This document shows, in pieces, positions 1-7,235 of a stretch of DNA of 34,801 nucleotides. Location: NCBI GenBank assembly GCA_934120015.1, contig CAKOTD010000013.1, positions 1-34,801 of the forward strand. Reading direction: 5' to 3'. The notes under the pieces were generated by a model that worked only from the letters and a program-made list of their open reading frames with translations, did not search any database and was not told where the DNA came from. Position 1 is the stretch's first letter. Each line of letters opens with the position of its first letter. A program made the translations under genes and the position numbers. This stretch comes from an uncultured Bacilli bacterium (lineage in GTDB: Bacteria > Bacillota_I > Bacilli_A > RF39 > UBA660).

Positions 1-89
1 GTTGCGAATAGATATTATAGATTATTCATATGTCTTTTTCAATGCAACTTTGTTGCACTTCAAATTTAAAATAACAAGATCAAAAAAAT

Positions 90-118
90 TTGACAAATAG
101 TAAGTAATATTATATAAT
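90..118 (+). promoter_or_regulatory. Sigma-A promoter of the nudix regulator gene
   Basis: TTGACA at 90-95 and TATAAT at 113-118 are separated by exactly 17 bases, a perfect vegetative promoter. Upstream at 43-57 is a short inverted repeat, TGCAAC-TTT-GTTGCA, which could be an operator or a remnant of an upstream transcript end. The first ~40 bases of the window show no gene. Confidence 0.85.
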
Positions 119-153
119 GTTAAATGTGATTTTTACACAAAGAGGTGAGTTGT

Positions 154-825
154 TTGGGACTGAAAACCAAAGAGTTTGTTAATTATATAGAATCTTTAGT
201 AAATATATTTACTGTTGATGATGGACAAATCAAGATTTTATTATTTAGAAAGAAATTAGAACCATATAAGGGTTACTGGACTTTACCGAGTGATATAGTA
301 AGAAGTAATGTTACAATTGAAGATAATGTAAGTGATGTTGTTTATGATATAGTGGGTTTAAAAACTTTATATATTGAGCAGTGTCATACTTTTAGTAAGT
401 GTGATAGAGGAAATGATGAGTTTGTGGTTGCTGTTTCATATATGGGACTTATTGATAGTAAAAGTGCAGAAATTAAAAGAGAAGAAAGACCTGATTATGA
501 AAGTCAATGGTTTAGTATTGATACTCTTCCAAAACTTGCTTATGATCATGAGATGGTAATAAAGAATGCTATTGACATTTTGAGTAAGAAGATAGTAAAT
601 ATAAGTGTACTTAAAACATTATTTCCTAGTGATTTCTCATTACCAGAAATTCAAAGTGTTTATGAACAATTATTGGGCAAACAATTAGATAGAAGAAACT
701 TTAGAAAAAAATTTGTTAATATGGGACTTGTTGAAGAAACTGGTGATAAGAGTGAAGGTGGAAATGGTAGACCGGCAAAACTATATAGTTTCAAAGACAA
801 TATAACTGATAAAAATTTATTTTGA
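154..825 (+). CDS. NrtR-like nudix/winged-helix transcriptional regulator
   Basis: The N-terminal ~140 residues have a nudix fold pattern (YWTLPSD, then EQCHTFSKCDR, which resembles the EQLYTFGDPxRDP stretch of NrtR proteins). The C-terminal ~80 residues have the winged-helix tail of that family (FSLPEIQSVYEQLLGKQLDR, RRNFRKK, GRPAKLYSF). The nudix box lacks the catalytic REUXEE residues, so it is probably a ligand sensor rather than a hydrolase, as in NrtR, which binds ADP-ribose-type ligands and represses NAD or sugar genes. No NAD gene is adjacent, so the regulon is unknown. The frame opens with GTG at 145, but that GTG lies inside the AGAGGTGAG Shine-Dalgarno site, so TTG at 154 is the likelier start (223 aa). 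A weak hairpin with five Ts follows at 824-846. Confidence 0.8.
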   Translation: MGLKTKEFVNYIESLVNIFTVDDGQIKILLFRKKLEPYKGYWTLPSDIVRSNVTIEDNVSDVVYDIVGLKTLYIEQCHTFSKCDRGNDEFVVAVSYMGLIDSKSAEIKREERPDYESQWFSIDTLPKLAYDHEMVIKNAIDILSKKIVNISVLKTLFPSDFSLPEIQSVYEQLLGKQLDRRNFRKKFVNMGLVEETGDKSEGGNGRPAKLYSFKDNITDKNLF

Positions 826-846
826 AAGTAGTAATACTTTCTTTTT
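824..846 (+). terminator. Weak intrinsic terminator or spacer hairpin before tgt
   Basis: GAAAGTA (824-830) pairs with TACTTTC (835-841) around a 4-nt loop and is followed by five Ts. The stem is AT-rich, so termination is probably partial and tgt may be read from the upstream promoter. Confidence 0.45.
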
Positions 847-862
847 CATAAGAGGTGAAAAG

Positions 863-1972
863 ATGAAAATTAAATATACTTTGACACATAAAGATAAAAA
901 TTCAAATGCTAGAGGAGGAATACTTCATACTAATCATGGTGATTTTTTAACACCTATATTTATGCCAGTGGGTACAAGGGCAACTGTTAAAACTTTATCT
1001 CCAGAGGAACTCAAAGAAATTGGTAGTGCCGTTATACTTGCAAATACATATCATTTATGGTTAAGACCTGGTGAAGATATTGTAGATAAGGCTGGTGGCC
1101 TTCATAAATTTATGAATTATGATGGACCAATTTTAACTGATAGTGGGGGATTTCAAGTGTTTTCACTAGCTGAGAAGAAAAATATTAAAGAAGAAGGCGT
1201 AATATTTAAGAGTCATATTGATGGTAGAAAGTTGTTTTTGACTCCAGAACTTTCAATTCAAATTCAAAATAAATTAGATAGTGATATAGCAATGAGTTTT
1301 GATGAATGTCCACCATATCCGGTTACTTATGATTATATGAAACAAAGTGTTGAAAGAACCCTAAGATGGGCTAAAAGAGGAAAAGATGTACATAGCAATA
1401 AAAATCAATCTCTATTTGGCATTGTTCAAGGTGGAGAATTTGAGGATTTAAGAAGATATAGTGCAATTGAAACCGTTAAGTTGGATTTTGATGGATATTC
1501 GATTGGTGGTACTAGTGTTGGTGAAGATAAAGATACTATGTATAAAATGATTGATTATGCAATCAAGTATTTGCCTGAAGATAAACCAAGGTATTTAATG
1601 GGAGTCGGAGATCCTATTGATTTGTTTGAAGGAGTAGAACGTGGAATAGATATGTTTGACTGTGTTTTGCCAACTAGAATTGCTAGGCATGGTAATGCTT
1701 TTACTAGGAATGGTAAGCTTAATATAAGAAATGAGAAATTTAAAGAAGATTTTACTCCAATTGAAGAGTCTTGTGATTGCTATGCTTGTAAAAATTATAC
1801 TAAGGCATACATAAGACATTTGATTATTTGTGAAGAATCATTTGGTGCTAGATTATTATCTATACATAATTTAAGATTTTTAATAAAAATAATGGAAGAC
1901 ATTAGATGTGCAATTAAGGACGATAAGTTTTTAGAACTTAAAGAAGATTTTATTAGAAAATACAAAGGTTGA
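863..1972 (+). CDS. tgt: Queuine/preQ1 tRNA-guanine transglycosylase
   Basis: This cytoplasmic TIM-barrel enzyme exchanges the anticodon wobble guanine (position 34) of tRNA-Asp, -Asn, -His and -Tyr for preQ1. The family signatures are all present: DSGGFQVFSL with a catalytic Asp (residues ~93-102), FGIVQGG, the SIGGTSVGE loop, YLMGVGDPIDLFEGV, DCVLPTRIARHG with the second Asp, and a C-terminal zinc site CDCYACKNYTKAYIRH (three Cys plus His). Length is 369 aa, normal for bacterial Tgt. The start ATG has AGAGGTGA eight bases upstream. No queC/D/E or queA gene is nearby and no preQ1 riboswitch is visible in the 37-nt leader. Confidence 0.97.
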   Translation: MKIKYTLTHKDKNSNARGGILHTNHGDFLTPIFMPVGTRATVKTLSPEELKEIGSAVILANTYHLWLRPGEDIVDKAGGLHKFMNYDGPILTDSGGFQVFSLAEKKNIKEEGVIFKSHIDGRKLFLTPELSIQIQNKLDSDIAMSFDECPPYPVTYDYMKQSVERTLRWAKRGKDVHSNKNQSLFGIVQGGEFEDLRRYSAIETVKLDFDGYSIGGTSVGEDKDTMYKMIDYAIKYLPEDKPRYLMGVGDPIDLFEGVERGIDMFDCVLPTRIARHGNAFTRNGKLNIRNEKFKEDFTPIEESCDCYACKNYTKAYIRHLIICEESFGARLLSIHNLRFLIKIMEDIRCAIKDDKFLELKEDFIRKYKG

Positions 1973-2034
1973 ATTTGTATTTTTTGTTTGCTAATTTCTA
2001 AAAAAAATATTATACTTATAATAAGGAGGTGTCT

Positions 2035-2739
2035 ATGACAGCACACATTGAAGCAGATAAGGAAAGTATAGCTAAAGTAGTTATTATGCCGGGAGATCCT
2101 AAAAGGGCACAATATATGGCAGATAAATATTTAGATGATTATATGTGCGTAAATACTATAAGAGGTATGCTAGGATTTACAGGATTTTATAAAGGCAAAA
2201 TGGTTACTATAATGGCATCAGGAATGGGTATGCCTAGCATGGGAATTTATTCATATGAGTTATTTAAATTTTATGATGTTCAAAATATAATTAGAGTTGG
2301 AAGTGTTGGAGCTTATGATCCAAATTTAAATATTTATGATGTGGTTTTAGTTAGTGAATCATATTCTGATTCTAATTATGCAAAAGTCCAAAATGGTTAT
2401 GATGGTAATATAATATTACCTAGTAATGATTTAAATAAAAGAATAGAAGATGCAGCTAAAAAATTAAACGTTAATATTCATAAGGGAAGAATTTATTCAG
2501 GAGATGTATTTTATAAAGCAAATGAGGACTATAAAAACATGTATGATGAACACAAATGTCTTGGCGTAGAGATGGAATCATTTGCCCTTTTTCATAATGC
2601 AAATATATTAGGGAAAAATGCAGCTTGCTTGTTGACTGTTTCTAATAGTTTTGTAACTGATGAGGAAACTACTAGTGAAGAAAGGGAAAAAGCATTTAAT
2701 CAGATGATAGAAATTGCTTTAGAATCAATTTTATTATAA
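2035..2739 (+). CDS. deoD: Purine-nucleoside phosphorylase, DeoD type
   Basis: It cleaves purine (deoxy)nucleosides with phosphate to free base and (deoxy)ribose-1-phosphate in the cytoplasm. Recognisable motifs are VIMPGDPKRAQYMA near the N terminus (phosphate loop), ASGMGMPSMGIYSYELF, IIRVGSVGAY, and GVEMESFALF, the nucleoside-binding region characteristic of hexameric DeoD. At 234 aa it matches the usual 233-239. A GTG at 2029 in frame is part of the AAGGAGG ribosome site (2023-2029), so ATG 2035 is the start. A possible promoter, TTGCTA (1988-1993) and TATACT (2011-2016) with 17-bp spacing, would give a nearly leaderless message, so co-transcription with tgt is equally possible. Confidence 0.96.
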   Translation: MTAHIEADKESIAKVVIMPGDPKRAQYMADKYLDDYMCVNTIRGMLGFTGFYKGKMVTIMASGMGMPSMGIYSYELFKFYDVQNIIRVGSVGAYDPNLNIYDVVLVSESYSDSNYAKVQNGYDGNIILPSNDLNKRIEDAAKKLNVNIHKGRIYSGDVFYKANEDYKNMYDEHKCLGVEMESFALFHNANILGKNAACLLTVSNSFVTDEETTSEEREKAFNQMIEIALESILL

Positions 2740-2740
2740 A

Positions 2741-2797
2741 AAAAGAATTAGCTAATAATGATCTATTAAGAAATCATCGTAAGCTAATTTTTTTTCT
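2741..2797. terminator. Bidirectional terminator between deoD and the kinase-like gene
   Basis: AATTAGCT (2746-2753) pairs with AGCTAATT (2782-2789), with an inner ATGAT/ATCAT pairing. Runs of A on the left and T on the right give a U-tract on either strand. It overlaps the 3' end of the convergent minus-strand gene. Confidence 0.75.
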
Positions 2798-3447
2798 TTT
2801 ACTTTTTGCCATATTTTATTCTGAGTTGTACTCATTTTATTTTCAAATACAGGACTATGTGTTAAAACATCAGGCCATGAAATATTGTATAGTATGGATA
2901 TTGTATCAATATTAAAAATAAATGTATCAAGCACCTTATCGAGTTTGTTATTTGCTAAATATTTAGTAGCATACATATTATAACTAGTTGGTCTATATTT
3001 TTTGTATGCACATAAATCAAAGTCAATGATTTTGCATATGCTACCATCATATAATATATTTGCACTATGTAGGTCACAATGTATAATACCATATTGATGC
3101 ATAAGTTCTATAACTTTTCTAGCTTTTTTTAAAATACTTATTTTTTCTGCATTAGTTTTAGTTTCTATTAAAGTATATAATGTTTTAGAATTTTTAAAAT
3201 ATTCTGTTAGATAGCCAATATAGTTATTATCTACACTTTTTACTAGTATTTTAGGTGTAATTAATGCACTTTCATTTATGGATGAAAGCCTTTTTAGTTT
3301 GGCTATTTGTCTCTTATTTATACAATATAGTTTTTTAAAAATATATTCTTTATCATCTAATTTGCAAGTAAAAATATCTGCTTCAGAGCCTAACATTTCT
3401 TGCCTGTATGATAAATCTATTAATTCCTTTTGGTACACAACATCCAC
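2752..3447 (-). CDS. Small protein-kinase-like phosphotransferase
   Basis: A minimal kinase fold can be read. EYIFKKL carries the candidate ATP-binding Lys, GIIHCDLHSANIL is a catalytic loop of the HxDxxxxN type, and KIIDFDLC is a metal-binding DFD variant of DFG. The glycine loop is not obvious (LGSEADIF). The ~230 aa stop soon after the C-lobe core, a size typical of RIO/Bud32-like or antibiotic-kinase-like proteins, so the substrate could be protein or small molecule. The frame opens with TTG at 3459, but GGTGA followed six bases later by GTG at 3447 makes GTG 3447 plausible. It lies about 30 nt downstream of the membrane gene 3483-3851 on the same strand, probably one operon. Confidence 0.7.
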   Translation of the reverse strand: MDVVYQKELIDLSYRQEMLGSEADIFTCKLDDKEYIFKKLYCINKRQIAKLKRLSSINESALITPKILVKSVDNNYIGYLTEYFKNSKTLYTLIETKTNAEKISILKKARKVIELMHQYGIIHCDLHSANILYDGSICKIIDFDLCAYKKYRPTSYNMYATKYLANNKLDKVLDTFIFNIDTISILYNISWPDVLTHSPVFENKMSTTQNKIWQKVKEKKLAYDDFLIDHY

Positions 3448-3482
3448 AAAAATCACCAATTGTTTATTATAAATGTTTTTTT

Positions 3483-3851
3483 CTATTTGTCAATTGTTTC
3501 ATTTTTACTTATTCCAAGCATACTTCCAATAATACAGAATGCAGTTATTATTAAATAATATATAATAACTTTTAAACTAAAGCTATTATGTAATCCTAAG
3601 TAATTAAAAAGGGCAAAAATTATTATTATTATTAAAGAGAGTTTTAGACCTTCAAGCCATCCTTTCTTTTTGCTTTCTTTTCCAATTATGTACCCACCGA
3701 TAAGTGTTGATAGGATAGGAACAATTAATTTTATAATCTTAAAAAAAGTTCCTCCAAATATATAGTTAAGTAAGGTAATAATTAATGTTCCTATTAAAAG
3801 CGTAGATAATACATAAATTAAAGATTTTCCTAATTTTTTTAAATATATCAT
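3483..3851 (-). CDS. Four-helix membrane protein, TIGR04086 (DUF3792)-like
   Basis: At 122 aa it has four hydrophobic segments (about residues 10-32, 37-55, 70-88 and 93-113). A Gly-rich second helix (LSTLIGGYIIGKESKKKGWLEGLK) matches the KGWLxGL signature I associate with the TIGR04086/YrzE family. It is an integral membrane protein of unknown role, often beside sporulation or protein-translocation genes in Firmicutes. The start ATG has a strong CAGGAGG site upstream. The kinase-like gene follows 23-35 nt downstream, so the two may act together. The family call rests on pattern recognition only. Confidence 0.6.
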   Translation of the reverse strand: MIYLKKLGKSLIYVLSTLLIGTLIITLLNYIFGGTFFKIIKLIVPILSTLIGGYIIGKESKKKGWLEGLKLSLIIIIIFALFNYLGLHNSFSLKVIIYYLIITAFCIIGSMLGISKNETIDK

Positions 3852-3888
3852 AAAATCCTCCTGTTAAATATTATTTAAGTGTATAAAT

Positions 3889-3910
3889 TATTATGACATA
3901 TATCATAATA
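3889..3910. promoter_or_regulatory. Inverted repeat in a divergent promoter region
   Basis: TATTATGA (3889-3896) and TCATAATA (3903-3910) form an 8-bp perfect inverted repeat with a 6-nt centre in the 77-bp divergent gap. It is a candidate operator or simply part of overlapping promoters. No clear -35/-10 pair was assigned. Confidence 0.35.
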
Positions 3911-3928
3911 AAGTGAGGTGAATAATTA

Positions 3929-4558
3929 ATGTATTTATCAATAATGTTTAAAACAACTATTTTATATATTTTTATTATTATAGTTTATAGAATAATGGGA
4001 AAAAAAGAAGTTGGGCAACTTGGAATAGTTGATTTAATAGTATCAATTTTAATTGCTGAACTAGCAGCTATTTCTATTGAAAATGCTGATGATTCTATTT
4101 TTGTTTCTATTGTACCAATCATTGTACTAGTAATTATTCAGGTTTTATTTAATTATGTAAGTCTTAAAAGTGATAAATTTCGTAAATTGATAGATGGTAA
4201 TCCTACAGTTATTATTAAAGAAGGAAAAATAAAGTTTAAAGAAATGACCAAAATTAGATATAGCCTTGATGATTTAATTACACAACTTCGTGAACAAGGG
4301 ATTAAAAGTATTGAAGAAGTAGATTATGCAATTCTGGAAAATGATGGTAAATTATCAGTATTTCAGAAATGCAGTGATTTTCCTATGCCAATTATTCTTG
4401 ATGGAGTTATAAACAATGATGTTTTAAAGGAACTTGAGAAAAATAATAAATGGGTACATAAAATTTTAAATGAAAAAAATATAAAACTAGAAGATGTTTT
4501 TTATGCTTTTTATACTAAAGGTAGAACATTTATTATCAAAAAAAGTGATTTGATTTGA
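3929..4558 (+). CDS. DUF421 family membrane protein (YetF/YdfR-like)
   Basis: It has three N-terminal membrane helices (residues ~5-22, 33-52, 57-77), with the conserved RxMGKKEVGQL loop and VSILIAELAAISIEN. A cytoplasmic C-terminal domain follows, with the DUF421 pattern DGNPTVIIKEGKI, RYSLDDLITQLREQGI, EEVDYAILENDGKLSV. The family is widespread in spore formers, and some members affect germination or membrane stress. The biochemical role is unknown. Length 209 aa is normal. The start ATG follows GTGAGGTG by eight bases. The promoter of the downstream pilin-like gene overlaps its last codons. Confidence 0.88.
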   Translation: MYLSIMFKTTILYIFIIIVYRIMGKKEVGQLGIVDLIVSILIAELAAISIENADDSIFVSIVPIIVLVIIQVLFNYVSLKSDKFRKLIDGNPTVIIKEGKIKFKEMTKIRYSLDDLITQLREQGIKSIEEVDYAILENDGKLSVFQKCSDFPMPIILDGVINNDVLKELEKNNKWVHKILNEKNIKLEDVFYAFYTKGRTFIIKKSDLI

Positions 4559-4583
4559 CAATAGATGTTTTCTAATCTATAAT
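4555..4583 (+). promoter_or_regulatory. Sigma-A promoter of the pseudopilin gene
   Basis: TTGACA (4555-4560) and TATAAT (4578-4583) are separated by 17 bases, a consensus promoter. The -35 box includes the TGA stop of the DUF421 gene, so the two genes are packed but independently transcribed. Confidence 0.85.
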
Positions 4584-4608
4584 TACTATAGAGAGTAGAG
4601 GTATTTGT

Positions 4609-4983
4609 ATGATGAAACATAACGGGTTTACTTTAATTGAATTACTTGCTGCAATAATTGTTATTGGAATAATTAGTTTAATTGTTTTTCCTACTGTTAA
4701 TAAGACTTTAAAAGATCAAAGACAAAGATTATATAATAGACAGGTTGCTACTATAGAAGAGGCAGCCGAGAGTTGGGCACTCAAAAATACTGATAAACTT
4801 CCTATAGATGATTCTATGGTATATATTAGTATAACTGATTTGATTTCAGCAGGATTACTTGAAAATGCAGATATAAAAGATCCAAGGAATGGTAGTGATA
4901 TGAGCACAGGTTGTGTTATGATTTCTCTTAGTAGTAATCAATATAGTTACAAATATCAAGCATCAAGTTGTCCAGCTATTTAA
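4609..4983 (+). CDS. Type IV pilin-like (pseudopilin) protein
   Basis: It carries a class III prepilin leader and helix: MMKHNG|FTLIELLAAIIVIG, with Gly before the cleavage site, Phe+1 and Glu+5, then a hydrophobic helix to about residue 30. The remaining ~90 residues are a small globular domain with two Cys near the end (TGCVMIS, SSCPA) that could form a disulfide. It resembles ComGC-type pseudopilins or minor pilins. No prepilin peptidase, ATPase or GspF-like gene lies in the window, so partners must be encoded elsewhere. Either of two tandem ATGs could be used. Its TAA stop overlaps the convergent flippase gene by 4 bp with no terminator between them. Confidence 0.88.
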   Translation: MMKHNGFTLIELLAAIIVIGIISLIVFPTVNKTLKDQRQRLYNRQVATIEEAAESWALKNTDKLPIDDSMVYISITDLISAGLLENADIKDPRNGSDMSTGCVMISLSSNQYSYKYQASSCPAI

Positions 4984-6269
4984 ATGTATTTTTTTAATTT
5001 TTTATAATCAAGTATTGTTACAAAAACAATGTTTAATGAGATTGAGATGATTAGTGACCATAATCCAATTTTTATATTACAAAGTATTATTAGTGATATC
5101 AATTTTATTATCATACCAATTAAAGTATTTTTCATAGTATCTTTAGCTTTTCCCATTGCTTGAAGACTACTTACAATTGGTGATTGTATATAGTGTAATA
5201 GGCATATGGGGGCTAAAAATTTTATGTAGTTTATTCCTTCAGTTGTATTATAAATAAATTCTAATAGTTTTTCTGGGAATACTTCAAAAATAATAGTAGA
5301 TGGTATACCTATTAATAGTGAAATTAAACAAGCTTGTTTAATTTTTTTTCTTGTATAAATAATTCTATTATTACTATATGAGTTACTAACTATTGGTATT
5401 AAAGCTTGTGAAATAGCTGCAGTAAAAAAGGATGGTAGTAATATTAGAGGTAATACGTAACCATTAATGATACCATACTGTGTGGTAATAAAATTGCTTG
5501 TATAATTGTTTTTTAGTAAAAATGTAGTTACAATAATTGGTTCTAAAAAATTACCCAGGTTACCAATAAGTCTACTACCTGTTGTAGGTAAACTAACATT
5601 AAGGACATCTTTAATATTTTCTTTTTGAGGTATTAAATCTACTTTTGTTATTTTAAATTTTTTAGGAATAAAGAAAAATAGTATAAGAATAGAAGTTAGT
5701 TCGCTGAATATATTGGATAAAACAATAAATGCAACAGCAAATTCTATACCTTTAGTAAGAAAAATAGGAATTCCAATAGTAATAATTACCAGTCTTACTA
5801 AGTCTTCAGTTATATTAGAAATAATATGTGGAAACATTTTTTGTTTTCCAAAAAAATATCCCCTTAGAATTGATGATATACTTATAAATGGTAAAACTAA
5901 TCCTGTACAAATTAGTGCATAATAACTTCTTTCATCATGTAGTAAATAAGTGGCTATGTAATTACTAGCAAATAACATAAAAAGTATTAAAAATAAGTTA
6001 ATGATGATGGAAATAGTAATTGTTGAGAAAACTATTTGTTTATTATTTCTCTTGTCCTCAGCTACTATCTTTGAAATTGCAATAGGGAATCCTAATTGAG
6101 CCAAGGTAATTAGTAACATGAATGTTGGAAATATAAGCATATATAATCCAATTCCTTCTGTACCAATTAGTCTTGTCATAATGATTTTAATAAACATACC
6201 AAGTATTTTAGTAATAAATCCCCCAATGATTAATATAATTGTTGATTTAATAAATTTACTTTTTTTCAT
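4980..6269 (-). CDS. SpoVB/MurJ-like polysaccharide flippase (MOP superfamily)
   Basis: A polytopic protein of 429 aa with about 12 membrane helices. The N terminus (KSTIILIIGGFITKILGMFIKIIMTRLIGTEGIGLYML) is characteristic of the SpoVB/MVF branch, and later segments include AQLGFPIAISKIVAE and SSILRGYFFGKQKM. Proteins of this group flip undecaprenyl-linked glycans; SpoVB is implicated in spore cortex synthesis and MurJ in lipid II flipping. It is somewhat shorter than B. subtilis SpoVB (~518 aa). The start ATG has AGGTGATG upstream. It stands alone on the minus strand, so housekeeping lipid II export cannot be separated from a sporulation role by sequence alone. Confidence 0.85.
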   Translation of the reverse strand: MKKSKFIKSTIILIIGGFITKILGMFIKIIMTRLIGTEGIGLYMLIFPTFMLLITLAQLGFPIAISKIVAEDKRNNKQIVFSTITISIIINLFLILFMLFASNYIATYLLHDERSYYALICTGLVLPFISISSILRGYFFGKQKMFPHIISNITEDLVRLVIITIGIPIFLTKGIEFAVAFIVLSNIFSELTSILILFFFIPKKFKITKVDLIPQKENIKDVLNVSLPTTGSRLIGNLGNFLEPIIVTTFLLKNNYTSNFITTQYGIINGYVLPLILLPSFFTAAISQALIPIVSNSYSNNRIIYTRKKIKQACLISLLIGIPSTIIFEVFPEKLLEFIYNTTEGINYIKFLAPICLLHYIQSPIVSSLQAMGKAKDTMKNTLIGMIIKLISLIILCNIKIGLWSLIISISLNIVFVTILDYKKLKKYI

Positions 6270-6428
6270 ATCATCACCTATTAATAAATATAATGAAAAT
6301 ATATAAAAAATATTAATATCTTATAACTATTAAATTATTTTCTTATAATATTAAACTAGATGCCTATAATGAAGATGATTTTTAAGTATATTATTAATTT
6401 TAGAGATAACATATTAGTAGAAAATCAG

Positions 6429-6540
6429 AGGAGGAGGTTATTTATGATTGCTGGCTAAAAAGAAGAAATAAATGAATTCTACTAGTTTAGAAGAATTGAG
6501 GTATGGAAGAACTTAAGTGTAAGTTATACAAAAAAATAGT
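6429..6540 (+). pseudogene. Degraded small gene behind a strong ribosome site
   Basis: GAGGAGGAGG (6429-6438) stands five bases before ATG 6444, but the frame stops after four codons (MIAG) and again eight codons later. It then reads on as FRRIEVWKNLSVSYTKK to TAG at 6538. Another frame gives MNSTSLEELRYGRT. A perfect translation start in front of a broken frame suggests a decayed small gene. A functional four-residue leader peptide is possible but there is no gene downstream on this strand to control. The rest of the 275-bp gap holds nothing I can name. Confidence 0.4.
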
Positions 6541-6573
6541 AAAATTAAAAAAGTTTTTTTACTATTTTTTTCA
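6530..6573. terminator. Bidirectional terminator downstream of the TetR gene
   Basis: An A-rich arm containing AAATAGTAAAA pairs with TTTTACTATTT across a short loop, flanked by As on the left and Ts on the right. It can terminate the minus-strand TetR transcript and anything arriving on the plus strand. Confidence 0.65.
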
Positions 6574-7072
6574 TATATGCATTTATGTTATCTAAAGTAG
6601 TATCTACTTCATTTCTAAAATATTTAATAACAAGATTTATACATCCATCTGTAAAAAATGAAATATTTAAGGCTAAATCGTTTTCTTTAGGAAGAACACA
6701 AAGTAGCTTTTTATTAATTATTTTATTTAATTTGTATGTAAATAATAAAGGTTCATCACTTTTAAACATTAATGTATATATTTCTTCGTTTTCTTTTAAA
6801 TATGTAAATATTTTATCAAAAAATTTATCTAGGTCATTAATAGATTTGAATTCATCTTCATCACATAAAAATATCTGTAATGTTTCATTTTGAAAATCTT
6901 CTACGACATTATATATATTATCATAATGAAAATAGAATGCTCCTCTAGTAATCCCTGCTTTATTTACTAATTCTGTAACAGTTATTTTACTTAATTCTTT
7001 TTTTTCATCCATAAGTTCAGCAAAAGTTTTTTTTATTAATTCTTTTGTTCTCTTAGATGATGCGTTTGTCAT
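6545..7072 (-). CDS. TetR/AcrR family transcriptional repressor
   Basis: Residues ~5-55 form the TetR helix-turn-helix domain (RTKELIKKTFAELMDEK, then KITVTELVNKAGITRGAFYFHYDNIYNVVEDF). The Gly-Ile-Thr-Arg-Gly-x-Phe-Tyr recognition helix is typical of the AcrR/YxaF group. The ~120-residue C-terminal half is the ligand/dimer domain and is not conserved enough to name a ligand. It is divergent from the MMPL/RND-type exporter, and the shared 142-bp promoter region carries a 19-bp palindrome. By family precedent it should repress that exporter and itself. Confidence 0.9.
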   Translation of the reverse strand: MTNASSKRTKELIKKTFAELMDEKKELSKITVTELVNKAGITRGAFYFHYDNIYNVVEDFQNETLQIFLCDEDEFKSINDLDKFFDKIFTYLKENEEIYTLMFKSDEPLLFTYKLNKIINKKLLCVLPKENDLALNISFFTDGCINLVIKYFRNEVDTTLDNINAYMKKIVKKLF

Positions 7073-7114
7073 ATAATCACTTCCAGTAATTATATTATAG
7101 CATAATTTTTACAA

Positions 7115-7133
7115 TGTACAAATATTTTATACA
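7115..7133. promoter_or_regulatory. Candidate TetR-family operator
   Basis: TGTACAAA-TAT-TTTATACA is a 19-bp near-palindrome with 7 of 8 arm positions matching. It sits in the divergent gap between the repressor and exporter genes. A further TGTATAAA half-site occurs at 7147-7154. A TTGAAC-rich stretch (7156-7180) and TATAAT at 7193-7198 probably form the exporter promoter, though the best -35 gives a long spacer (20). Confidence 0.6.
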
Positions 7134-7235
7134 ATTATCTTAAAGATGTATAAATTTGAACAAATTTTGAACAATTGAACTATAAACTAGAATATAATAA
7201 TTATATAATCTATCATGTTTGAAAGGAAGATTATT

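Noticed and set aside
863..1972. Use of an alternative genetic code (TGA as Trp)
   Set aside because: tgt, the nudix regulator and others end in TGA at the expected family length, so TGA is a stop here.
1795..2112. 105-codon minus-strand frame across the tgt-deoD junction
   Set aside because: It overlaps two confidently identified genes on the other strand and encodes nothing recognisable.
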